Positions 25,592 through 35,855 of a DNA stretch of 64,000 nt are shown in pieces (the first letter of the stretch is position 1; every line of letters begins with the position of its first letter). The notes under the pieces are model-generated. The model worked only from the letters and a program-made list of their open reading frames with translations, did not search any database and had not been told where the DNA came from. Position numbers and translations under genes: made by a program. This DNA comes from Isoetes taiwanensis (lineage: Eukaryota; Streptophyta; Lycopodiopsida; Isoetales; Isoetaceae): assembly GCA_021234155.1 (NCBI GenBank), contig JAJEKV010000065.1, positions 495,023 through 559,022 of the forward strand. The letters run 5' to 3'.

Positions 25592-27950
25592 ATGTCAGTT
25601 TGTGCTTTTTCTCAAGATGAGCTTCTTAGCTAAACTGTGGCTCGATTGGATCGCCATCAACGCAAAGAAGCTGCTCTCAATATGTATGATGCTGATTATG
25701 ATACTGAAGGTGGCCGTATTCGCTCGTGTGCTCATTCTACACCATCTACCCCTCATGTTTGCTCCGTAGGGGGTCTCCTCTGCTTGCAAACATTGTTCTC
25801 AACCACAGTCACTATATCACACTCCTGTGTATCAAACTCCTCATTACTTTCAAACGACGGAAAGCACTTACATTCACATTCCTTCTGCCCGGATGCCGTT
25901 GCTTTCACAACCATCTTCTCCCTAGCATGGTATGGGCTACTCTCAAGTTTCTTTCAGTCCCAATCATGTTCAAGAATTTCAGTCTTCTCCATCTTTCCAA
26001 CCTCCTGTTCGAGTTTACAATGTTGGTGATCTCAAACTGAATGAGGATGGCACCCGCGGGATCTTGCCAAATGACGCTCCTCTTCGGGACCTCCACGGTT
26101 TCCGCGGTCCGCCGCACGCCAAATACCTTGCTCCCGGCCCATGTTGTGCCTCAAGGTTATGCTCCTTCTTATGCTCCACCACCTTACCCTTGGGTTCTGT
26201 CCGTCGATTTGCTTTCGTAATCTCAAGCTTACCTATCGATTTTTTTTGGAATGCCGCGGGGAAAGCCCATCCTTGATCCTGGTAGCGAGGCACACATGGA
26301 ATAATTGAAGCTCTCGGCTATCTTGAATGGCCACTCGACCACAACTCAAGTTTCATATTTCCTCCACCACGGCTGGCGTGGCGCTCCTCATCAATGGCTT
26401 ATGGCCAATAAAAGTCATTGAAAGCGAGCGGCAAGAAATGAAGACTGCCTTCCTATCACATTATAGTACCACTGATGATGATCAACAAGTTCTCAAGTAA
26501 CTCAATGACCTTCAACAACAACCCACGGAATCGCCGTGATTTTTGCCGGCCAGATCTCCATGTCTTGGTTAGTAAGCTCAAAGAATATCCCATGCAGAGT
26601 CAGATCTTAGTTTGGTTTCTGCAGGGTCTGCCTCCTGCTATTCATCTTATGACTGAGTACTTGCGCCCCAAGACGTTGGACCACGCTATAGAATTTCTGT
26701 CAACGTATTTTCCCGAGGCATTCCTCTCATAGATCTCCCTTTCATTCCTCCCGTTATAGTTCCACAAAACACGGTTCAACCTCATCAATCGCTCCACCTC
26801 AACCTTGAGTCAAATTTGGTGCCATATGCGTAAAAGTATCAAGGCCATCAATGCAATTCCTCTAATGGTCCTCCTCATTGCAAATGTTGCAACATGTGCA
26901 ATCATGCTACTAAAGAATGCATGCGCTCTCATCCCATACAGCACCGACAAAAGATAGTCTTCCAAGTTCAAACGACACCTCAGCAATATCCACAGTCTCA
27001 ACCATATCCACAGCCACAGCAATATCCACAATCTCGGCAACCTCAGCAACGACATGGTCAAAACTCACGCACTCCTTTTGATCCAGCAAAAGCTCAATGC
27101 TATCATTGTAAAGAATGGGGTCATACCACCATGGCATGCCCACAATTCAAGTCCAAGTACAACTTCCAGGCACGAACCAAACTGCCTCAGTCCCCTTACT
27201 CCTTATCAACTCTGGGTTGCCAACGGCAAACAAGGCCCTTGTCCCACGTCGAAGGAACCACCTTGTGCGCCTCAATAGCAGCGCCCCCAACAAGCTCCTC
27301 CATCTGCGGCCCTGGATCAACAGGCTCAAGAAGAGATCTATCAAGCTCTCAACCCTTTAGTCGAACAATCCAACTAGGTAGGTCTGGTCTCACGCCAGCA
27401 CCTGGGCACATGCCCTTTGACGCTCATGCCTCAAGACACATAGCCTGCCTTTTCTATCAACAATATTCCTCATGAGGAACCAAAGACGGTTCATTTCGAC
27501 CCCGATCTTGACAAGCTCATGCCCCATGTCATGCTCAAAATCCATCAAAGTATTCTCAAACTGATGCAAGCTACTAAAGGATGCACGCTGGCTAATGTTC
27601 ACGCCACCACACGCACTTAGCAGCACCAGGATGTACCTTCCACGTCTAAGATCCCCTCATGCACTCAGCCGTATCCCAACATTGCTGTTGAAGTTGAACT
27701 CCTAAAGGAAGTTTCTGCGTCGATGCCTCCGGCACCCGCACCGTTGGATCCTACTGATCCCTTAGCTCACTTTCCCTTAGAGCTAAAAGAAGAGCTTGCA
27801 AAAATCAAAATTTCCCTCGGTCTCACCGGTGGCGTCCGTACTTCTTTTACGATGCCCCCATCATATCCGAAGGCGGAGTCCATCCCCCTGGCAGCCAAAC
27901 TGACAGGGGCCATCCACCTGACACCAATCCTTAACAATGGTTCGATGAGG
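25592..27950 (+). pseudogene. Decayed gag of LTR retroelement C (CCHC zinc knuckle)
   Basis: Several frames together read as a gag polyprotein. The N-terminal part includes ARLDRHQRKEAALNMYDADY (about 25640). A proline/glutamine-rich stretch follows, then a capsid-like segment at 26555-26720 (LVSKLKEYPMQSQILVWF, then LQGLPPAIHLMTEYLRP). A CCHC zinc knuckle sits at 27097-27138 (CYHCKEWGHTTMAC, spacing C-X2-C-X4-H-X4-C). The tail at 27723-27830 (LDPTDPLAHFPLELKEELAK) has no assigned role. Stops and frame changes are frequent. No pol follows, because the sequence runs into the LTR of element A. The gag differs from that of elements A and B, so this is a separate family. Confidence 0.6.
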
Positions 27951-27959
27951 AAGAATGGA

Positions 27960-29345
27960 TGGGTCATTTGCCCTGTCTTCTCTCGGGATCATCCTAGCTG
28001 CGGAAGCGTGAATGAACATAAGCACATGACATCAATATATCAACAGAGTCACCTCGAAGGGTGACTTCACCATAACATACATGTAATAGCACATCAATAA
28101 TATCATCATCACAAGGGGGATCCTACCCAATGGCTTGGACTCCAGGGTATGGATTGACGGCTTGGACCTCCAGAAGTCATTGCAGATGGAATTCATAAGA
28201 ACGGATTGGGCTGGCATAGAAACATGGTTGTTGGGTAGTCCACTCCATCCGCCCCTCCCATGCATACTTTGCAGAGTAGGTTGAAGAGTCGTGGGACTGG
28301 ACCGTAGCTTTGCAGGGGTGCGTAGCCAAAGGGCTATTATTTGGGTTGCATCTCCCAGCCCCGATGAGGCGGGGAGGAGAGTCTCCTCCCCTCGAGGAGG
28401 CACGCATGCCCATCCAAGTGACTAGATGGCCTTTGCCCAGGTATTCCACTTGAACCTCATTGAACGTGACGCATCACCCAAGAGGTGTCGAGCTCATGCC
28501 TTGCCCACATGCAGTGGCAAACCATTAAGCCTAGCCTGCTTAGATCCCCGATAGGCTTTACACACCAGAGGGATCAGACAGTGATGGGACAAGTCCCCCT
28601 TATTCCACCGGTCTAGCCCCACCACCCACAACCAGGCAGGCTCTTTCTTGTACACGGGCCGCATTAGTTGAGAATTAATGAGGTTATCTAGGATCATCTG
28701 CTCTTGAAGGTTTTCGGGGTCTCTACCCCCTTCCCATATACAAGCATAGAATGGAACATCATCATCACCAAGAACTGAAATACTGAATAAGATCTAATCT
28801 ATCTTACCTAAACATACATGGTTAGGTTCTTTCGTTACGGCTGGTGATCTGAGGATCTACATGGCTGATAAGACTGATCTAACATACTATCCTAGCTCAT
28901 TACCGGGCTAAGAGTCGGTTTTACTGCATGAGAATCGCGAGGTTACGATCCTTGGCTTGGTCCGGCTCGAATGCGTCCTTGCCTTCCGTCCTTGCTGAAG
29001 GCGGCTCTGATGAATCTAATGTGCAAAAGGCGGCTCGCGTCGACAATCTGGAATGGCGGCTTGCCTTGGCGGAATGGCTTAGGGAAGCCAAAATGTGAAA
29101 ATGGGAAAGATTTAGGGTTTTCCCCTTTTGTTCCTTATACATGAACTTTTAGGGTCAGGTTAGAAGGGATCAAATGGTGTATTGCCACTTGGCAAGGGGG
29201 GTTAATTGCATATCTTTAATATACATGTGCAACATACGAGGTTGCCCCTTAGGTGCAACTCTTTACGGCTCTCAAGTACTTGTCGTGGTGACATGTATGT
29301 GTGACATGGTAGTATAATATACGTATTCGGATCATATGTTATGTT
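27960..29345 (-). repeat. 3' LTR of element A (~1.35 kb)
   Basis: Read on the minus strand it aligns over most of its length with the plus-strand stretch 56305-57590 in front of element B. Shared landmarks in order: gtataagg, gaacctaac, gggaaggggg(g)tagagacc, gttgtgggtgg, aaagcctatcggggac/t, gggagatgcaaccca, ggatggagtggactaccc and ttgggtaggat. It lies directly downstream of the integrase/chromodomain, as a 3' LTR should. The exact ends were not resolved. Confidence 0.75.
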
Positions 29346-30074
29346 GGAACGTCACAATCTCCCCACCTTGAATTAATATTGTCCTCAGCATCACGCGTCT
29401 CCCCACCTTGGAAACCTGCATACCCTGCAATACATTTGATGCATATAATTTTACAACATAATTACCCCAAGGTATATTTTAATTTTTCATAACACATCCT
29501 TGTTCAATATCATACTATGATAAGGGGCTCTTTCGCCCTCTTACTCGTCTATTATTCACAAAATTTTATGATTTACACCATTATCATTAACATAGTTCCA
29601 AAATTCTCTAATTAAGGTTCCATATCGTCTCCTTGCAACACATTATGACGAAACATGTGTTGCAAATTTTCGCAGTGCGACCTTTCTGCCACTAGACTCC
29701 TCTATTGGCCTGCAGGTCCAACACTACGTCAGTATACATTTAATTATTTTAAAGTTGGTTATTAGGGAACCACCCATTATTTACAATTTATATGGATGCA
29801 AGGCTAATCTCCCGGCGTAGGAAGATTATGTTTCTTCCATCTTGGCCGTGGAGACAGCGCCCTATCATGCCTAAGATGATCACTCATGCCTACACCTTTA
29901 GTTGCCTTTGGCATGAAGGATAGCATCCTTCCCGTAGTAGGCATTGACTAGAGGTGCTTTCCTATCAATGCATGCCTGAATGACCTCTTATCTCTCAAGT
30001 TCGTCTACTTGGGTGGGGCGGAGTAGGCTGATTTAATCTACCTCACACTCACCTATCGGTTGATTAACCGACTA

Positions 30075-30291
30075 CTTAGGTGACAGTCGACCCTTGCATT
30101 GCTCCATGAATTGGGGGTACTACTTCTCTAAATCTGATTGTAGTACCCACGTAGTGTCTTCCACAGGTAAGTGCGTCCATTTCACTAGGTATTATTGATC
30201 TTCTTGTCTTCTTATAGGACCTGTCAAGAAGAACCTCTGAAACGATTTCAAGCTGGTCGTCCGTCATTTCCAGTAACTCTGTTGTCTCCAA
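30075..30291 (-). pseudogene. Chromodomain at the integrase C-terminus (element A)
   Basis: Two frames give a chromodomain: QLEIVSEVLLDRSYKK, then, after a one-base shift, YLVKWTHLPVEDTTWV and a YPQF-type C-terminal helix interrupted by one TAG. The aromatic/acidic pattern YLVKW...ED.TW is diagnostic of chromoviral integrases. In the family this domain recognises methylated histone H3 and directs insertion. Confidence 0.8.
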
Positions 30292-30329
30292 TACTTCCTC
30301 CGGATTAGGAGTGTGCCTCTTCAGGAGAC

Positions 30330-31315
30330 TTACATGGAAGACTCTATGGATTTTAGATGCGCTGGCAGGTCCAACTTGTAGGATTGGCTACCTACTCTTT
30401 TAGTTATTCTGAATGGCCCAGCCCATCTTGGAGCAAGCTTCTTGCAATTGTCGATGCGGAGCTTCGCTTGTTTGACTTTGATCTTCAGCCATACATTGTC
30501 TCCAACCTGGAATTCCCTTACCCTGTGCTTATCGGTTATGCTTTTCTGCCTACTTCTCATTGCTAGGAGGTATCCTCTCATCTCCTCCACTAGCTGCTAC
30601 ATATTCGATAATATATGCTGAGAGACTTCAACTTTGGACACTAGATTGTGCCATGTATCTGGTGTTAAGCATTGATACCCATAATTTATCATGAAGGGCG
30701 ACATCTGGGAAGATTCCTGCTTGGTGCTATTATAGGCGAACTCCACCAAGTGAATAAAATCATCCCATTTAGACTGCTTGTTCCAGATATAGTTTCTCAG
30801 CATGTCTTCTATGATTCGATTTGTGGCCCTCATGCGTCCATCCGTCGAGGGATGATATGCCGTATACTCATGGAGAGCTTCATCGAATCGTGTTGAACAA
30901 GTCTTGCCAGAATGTGCTCATGAACTTTGAATCTCTATCCGAGATTATTTCTCTCGGCATCCCGTGGAGTCTAAACATCTCTTTGGTGAACAATACGACA
31001 GTGTCTAACGCCGTGTCTGTGGTCCTGCACGGCACGAAATGTGCCATCCTCGACAATATGTCCACCACCACCATTAGGGCATCTTTGCCCCTTACCGTTC
31101 TCGGGAGCCCTATGATAAAGTCCATGCTTATTACCTCCCATTTTGCATTCGACATAGGCAATGGCTCTAAAGCTCCAGGAATTCGGAGTTGTTCCGCCTT
31201 TGTCTGCTGACATAGCTGGGCACTCTCAAATGTACTTGGCTATTTGCTTCTTCATGCCGGGCTAGAAGTAGCTGCTTCTGATCTTAAAATAGGTCTTCAT
31301 AAAACCTGTGTGTCC
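30330..31315 (-). pseudogene. Integrase of element A (degraded)
   Basis: The zinc-binding H2C2 region begins HNSPIAGHTGFMKTY at about 31310. The catalytic core follows with WEVISMDFIIGLP (first Asp) and PREIISDRDSKF (second Asp), in a frame running 31161-30880. The third catalytic residue should be Glu in a DGQTE-like motif, but this copy reads DGRMRATNR (about 30835), so the Glu is lost. FAYNSTKQESSQMSPF and the GPF/Y-type module APRWAGPFRITKRVG follow (to 30330). One TAG replaces Trp in the FWPG motif. The enzyme would be inactive as written. Confidence 0.85.
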
Positions 31316-31334
31316 GGCTATTGGGCTATTGTGT

Positions 31335-31640
31335 TAGATCTTATAAACCCCTAGGTCTAGCAACTCCTGCAATTGCTTCTTCAATTCCGTCAACTTCTGA
31401 GGTGACATTCTGTAGGGCGCCTTACTTGTTGGCTTCGTTCCTGGCTCATGTGCTATTTCACATTCGACTCCTCTGTAAGGTGGAAAATGCTTAATCTCAT
31501 CTGGGAACAAATCATGGAATTCCTTCACCAACTTGGCTATAGGCTTTGGGAGCTTGCACAATGCTTTGGCCTCCTTGTCTTCCTCCTCTGCCTCTTGCTC
31601 GTCAACCCGAAGTTTAAAGACATAGGTCACTTGCTCCTTC
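31335..31640 (-). pseudogene. Reverse transcriptase, N-terminal fragment only (element A)
   Basis: Only the entry segment of a gypsy RT is present: FHDLFPDEI, FPPYRGVECEIAHEPGTKP, YRMSPQKLTELKKQ, LQELLDLGVYKI. The next bases read directly into the integrase zinc finger (HNSPIAGH). The fingers/palm with the YVDD-type catalytic motif and all of RNase H, normally about 1.5-2 kb, are therefore deleted at about 31325-31340. Confidence 0.85.
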
Positions 31641-31741
31641 CTTTATGCATCTAAGTAACTTCTTACTAGACATGCATTGCATGATTGGGGTGACCTCTTT
31701 ACTGTTATCTCAATGACCTAGCTCAAGGCGTCGTTAAGGTT

Positions 31742-32060
31742 TCACTTCCCACAATCAATCACGGCTCCAGCCAGTCCAAGGTATTCCATGTCTATGATCA
31801 AATCGTACTTGCCGATGTTCATCACTTTTGCTCCCATTCCAATGTTGATACCTGGCAAGTCTATGTCGAAGTTGATCCTCTTCCCTGCTATGTGTCGGAT
31901 TGCCCTACTTGCCAACACAACCGGTCTAGGCTTGGACTTCAAAGGCTTCAGCTTCAACATCTCTACTATCCTTGGCGAAACAAAATTGTGGGTACTCCCT
32001 GTGTCTATCAACACTATGAAGGACTTGGCCCGGACCTTCCCAATCATCGAAATGACTTGA
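31742..32060 (-). pseudogene. Retroviral-type aspartic protease (element A)
   Basis: The open frame MIGKVRAKSFIVLIDTGSTH contains the active-site DTGS motif, followed by NFVSPRIVEML and later YDLIIDMEYL (the family's D.I.GM.WL region). It lies between the gag zinc knuckle and RT, as in gypsy elements. It is a domain of the gag-pol polyprotein rather than a separate gene. Confidence 0.85.
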
Positions 32061-32189
32061 TACTAACTCTCAGCATTCTCGGAGTCAATAGCAGCAAAGA
32101 TGTGGCACTCACCCTGGATGTAGTCGCGAGCATCTTCTTCGTCGATCTCCGGGAGTGTCTCCCATCCTTCTAGCTCTGCTAACGCCGCA

Positions 32190-33538
32190 TTCATCACAAA
32201 GGGCAGTTATGTGTCCGATGACCTGGCTGGAGGCACCTGAAGCACAATTGCTTTTCAATACATTCCTGCCTCTTCTCCTTGGGGATGGACTGTAAGAACT
32301 GCTTCACTGCTTTGGAGTAGTTTGAGCCACCCGCTTGCTCCTTATCCTTGAAGCCCGACACCTTTTTTGTCACGCTTGCCAAAATTTGCATTGCCTTGCT
32401 TTCCATAATTTTCATTGTACTGAGGTCTGGTGGCTGCTGGGCTTGTTGCTCTTGGGATGTAGCTTCCTGTGGCCCTCCCCTTGTCCTGATAGTACTGTTG
32501 TCTCTGCCCACTCCCTTGAGGTCCTGTTCCTTGTAAGCTCACTGCCTTAGACTCTGCTTCTGACACTGTTCTGGGATTTATTGCTCTCACCAGCTTCCTG
32601 ATCTCCTCGTTCAAGCCTTCAATGTACCCCTCTACTGCATGTCTTTCACTCAATTTTGGCGCATAGAGCCTCAGCCTCATGAACTATTCGATTGTATACG
32701 GGTTTGTCTTATTGCCTGCTCTCCAACTGTAGAACTGTTGCATCATATGGCACTTGTGTTTTCTCGGCAAGTAATGACACTTAAATGCCTTGGAGAATTT
32801 CTTAAATCTGTAGCTATCTCTGCTTAACCCATGGGCTTTGGCATAGCCTTTCCACCAAATTCTGACTGCTCCCTTGAGGTTGATTATTGCTACCCTGCCC
32901 TTGTCCTTATCCTTCATGCTATATGCATTCCCATACTCCCTCATTTCATTCAACCAAGCCTCGGTTTCCATTCCAGATATGTTGTCCCCTGAGAACTGTT
33001 CCAATTTCTTGGCTTTCCACACGTTGCTCAGTGCCGGGTCGACTTTCTTCTGATAGTCGGCTTCCATTCTGCCCCTATCACCGTTGGGACCCTCCCGGCG
33101 GTCCTATCGATTGTTGTCCTTTTCCTCGGATTCAGAGTCGGAACTAGGGTTGGAGGAATCCGTACTAGGTGGTCTCCTTCTCCGGCTTTTCTTCTTTGCT
33201 TTGTCTGCTCTGTCTGCTGATGTTTGAGGTAGTTGGACATTCTGGTCTGGTCCCATTGTTGCCGCCCCTGCCAGCAAGGCTCTTATTTCATGGATATCCG
33301 ACCTTATCTGCGATATTTCTTCTTCTGGGATTGGTGCCTCAAACTCTTGGAACAGGTTCCTTGGCTGAAATTGCCTTGCGGGTATTTGGTCTTTCTGAGA
33401 TTGTCTATCTTGTTCCACATTCTTGGGTGCTCTAGCTGCATACACATTAGATTGCACTCTGACGATTAGCTTTTTGTTTGTTATTGCATTGGTTTGTTTG
33501 ATGATATAGTTGTGGGGACAAAATATATCAAAGAACAC
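32190..33538 (-). pseudogene. Gag of element A (capsid and CCHC knuckle)
   Basis: Three adjoining frames (33538-33104, 33067-32684, 32680-32194) form one gag. The N-terminus has an acidic/SD-rich spacer. A capsid segment follows (KLEQFSGDN, TEAWLNEMREYGNAYSM, VRIWWKGYAKAHG, KLSERHAVEGYIEGLNEEIR). It ends in a CCHC knuckle CFRCLQPGHRTHNC near 32235-32195. Closely similar text occurs in element B at 62280-62990. A conserved tgtgtatgcag|ctagag junction precedes it at 33436 and could be a splice acceptor. Confidence 0.85.
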
Positions 33539-33792
33539 ACATAATGCTATAACTTATATTCATAAAGTGCAATATTTTTTACAATTGATAAGAAGGAAAG
33601 AAGAGTTTTAATCTATTCCTGGAATCTTCTATATGCTGGATTGTCTTCCAAGAACTTCTTCACTTGGGTTGTGCCAACTGTTCGCCCCAAGTTTCTAAGG
33701 ATGTTGGCGGTCGTACCATCTTGGAGTGCCGTCACCAAGTCTTCGATCCTCCTATCTGATGTGTAGGCTGCAGTGACGGCCAACCTGCCATG

Positions 33793-35147
33793 TCACCTGT
33801 ATGGGACCGCAAAATCGAAGACGCTTAAAGCTATTATCTTCTTGACCAGGATGACATGGTTGATGTTTGAAGGCATTCGGGTATGTCTTCTGAATCCTGA
33901 GAGGGCAATCATCATGAAAACTTCTTCTTCACCCCATGGGCTAAACTGGCGGTGTACGACCGCTATTCTTCCATCGATGAGGAGTGACAGGTAGAATCTG
34001 AGGGCTTTATCGTGTCCTCCCTCTGTTGTTTCTTCTCCGATTCTGATTCCATCCCTGTGTCTTCCGGAGTACTCATCTACTGGCACTGCTATCATCTCTT
34101 TGTAGTCGCCGAACATGGACCTGGAAGAGGTCAAGTTGATGCCGCCTCTTTCTATTCCGACTGGCGCTACTGCTGAGGTGTTGGGCAGGAGTGCGCTTGT
34201 TGTTTTTTCCCTGATGTCCATCCACTCTTGGAGTGCGATGAACTCCTCTTCCGAGGGTAGCTCCTGCTGCGTCATCGTCTGTCGGATGCCGGTGTAAGCT
34301 TCGATGTCCAATGACGACTGGCCAGAGTACGTGTGGGCCTCCTTGATGTTGATGGGGAAGTCTTGAGTCTCCTGGTCGATGAAGTCATTGAGATCGGGCT
34401 GCTGGCGGAGAAGGTGCAGGAGTTCGTCCACCCTGTACCCTCTATCTCTGCACTCCGAGAGGTTCTTTATGTCATGGAGCGTCAGGTACTCTTCCCCTTG
34501 GATGATGATCGGGGTTAGACTAGTGATGCCTAACCCAAGTGAGGGTGCTGTCCTTGTTGCTCTCAACCATTCTTCGAAGTTTGGGAGCTCTACTTCTGTT
34601 TGCTGCCTCTCTTGTATGGGGTCGACGTCGATGATGTCTTCCACGTCTGATCCCTGTCCTTCCTCGGCCTCTTCCTCCTGTTTTGACTCTTCATAGTCCA
34701 GGAGCATCTGCTCCTCTTCACCACCTCGTGGCTATGGGTTCAAGCTCTAGAGGTTGAGCGGGGTTTTTCTATCCGGGTTTGGGCTCTTTGGGACAAAAGA
34801 TAGCTACACCCGCGGGTATAGGAGAAATATCTCTTCTTATTTATGGATATAGTCATGTATGCGGGCAGCCTTATTTTCTAGGTACTTGTCTATATTTGGG
34901 ATGTCATTCAGAGCTGCACGGAGAGCCATTCTAAGTGCAAAATATCCTATGCATGGGGGGAGTTCTACCAGAGAGGGTCCTATCTTGGCATGGAACTCGA
35001 TCATAATCTCTTGGTAGAAGAGCGTGACATTTATGGTGGCATCTACATCGATCTCCTTTTGGAATACAACTTAAGATCGAATTGATGTCAGCCCTCACCA
35101 TTATGAGCAATGGCGTTGTACCATCGCTCGAATCATGAAGTAGCCAT
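33793..35147 (-). pseudogene. Element A ORF2, unknown accessory protein
   Basis: The start ATG at 35147 (MATS.FERWYNAIAH) aligns with MATADFRRWYSASAH of the 47.5-kb fragment. The N-terminal ~130 residues are broken by stops and frame shifts, but EIDVDAT, IGPSLVELPPC and ALNDIPNIDKYLENKAAR match EIDVQAT, VGPSLVQLPLC and ALGDVPNIVKYLNNKVAR. From 34707 to 33793 a clean 304-codon frame continues with an acidic stretch, then LGLGITSLTPIIIQGEE, DELLHLLRQQPDLNDFI, and a C-terminus HVILVKKIIALSVFD. Element B shares LGITSLAPIIIGG, LRQQPDLDDFI and DHVILVKRTMALDIFD. I recognise no domain, membrane segment or known fold. Its position between ORF1 and gag and its retention in two diverged elements suggest a real element protein. 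Confidence 0.75.
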
Positions 35148-35257
35148 GATGTTGATGCTACTAGGGTTATCAAACGGATGACGGAAGCCTTTAGGAGCTG
35201 AAAGAGTGTCTTGGAGTGATGAGTGACGGAGTAGGATGCAAATGAGGGTTGTGGTCA

Positions 35258-35265
35258 TATTTATA
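35258..35265 (-). promoter_or_regulatory. TATA box before ORF2 (element A)
   Basis: TATAAATA on the minus strand (within cctataaatatgacc), 118 nt before the ORF2 ATG at 35147. The same octamer stands 119 and 118 nt before the ORF2 ATG in the other two copies. Confidence 0.65.
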
Positions 35266-35441
35266 GGCAAAACCTCAATCTGAGAAATTTTTTGAGTTTG
35301 GGAATGTCTATGCTTTCAAGGTCCTGCTATGCAATTGATAGGTGGTCTGGATTGAAGAGTACCTCTTACTAATCCGACTGCAAAAAATTTTGCCTACTTT
35401 GGAGGTACTTGGGATGAATTTGGGTCATTTTGGTCTGATCA

Positions 35442-35707
35442 CTCACACAGTGTGCGAGAGGCATTCTCAAAACTTTTGGAAATGGTCCTGCACACTCTGT
35501 GAGGGGTGGGCTCCTGTTTAGGTCCTAGATAGCTCTAAAATTATAATCTAAGAATGGAATCCTACTTATCTCGCAGAGTTAAGGAAATTTGTACCCTTAC
35601 TTTCTACATCTGGACAAGTCTAGACATAGATCAGTAGCCAAATGCTGACACAGTGCGTGAGAGGCATTCTCAAAACTTTTGGAAATGCTCCAGGCACACT
35701 CTGTAAG
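35442..35707 (-). promoter_or_regulatory. Pair of inverted repeats upstream of ORF2 (element A)
   Basis: Two similar ~62-nt hairpins at 35707-35645 and 35503-35442 (minus strand) are separated by 141 nt. Each has an outer stem of the type CTCACAGAGTGTGC / GCACACTGTGTGAG and an inner stem CATTTCCAAAA / GTTTTGAGAATG. They occupy the same place as the differently sequenced pair in element B. Confidence 0.65.
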
Positions 35708-35855
35708 GGGTGGGCTCCAAAACAGTGACTATTCGTCCAATTTAACTAATTCCAAATGCGCATGCCATTATTACAACCTCAATAACACAATTTTATACTT
35801 TACACTTGATTAAAACATATTTATATTCACAAAAAGTTTCTACAGTTACATTAAG

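Noticed and set aside
27723-28064. Frame 27723-28064 as a separate gene
   Set aside because: It crosses from the tail of element C's gag into the LTR of element A and has no own start or homology support.
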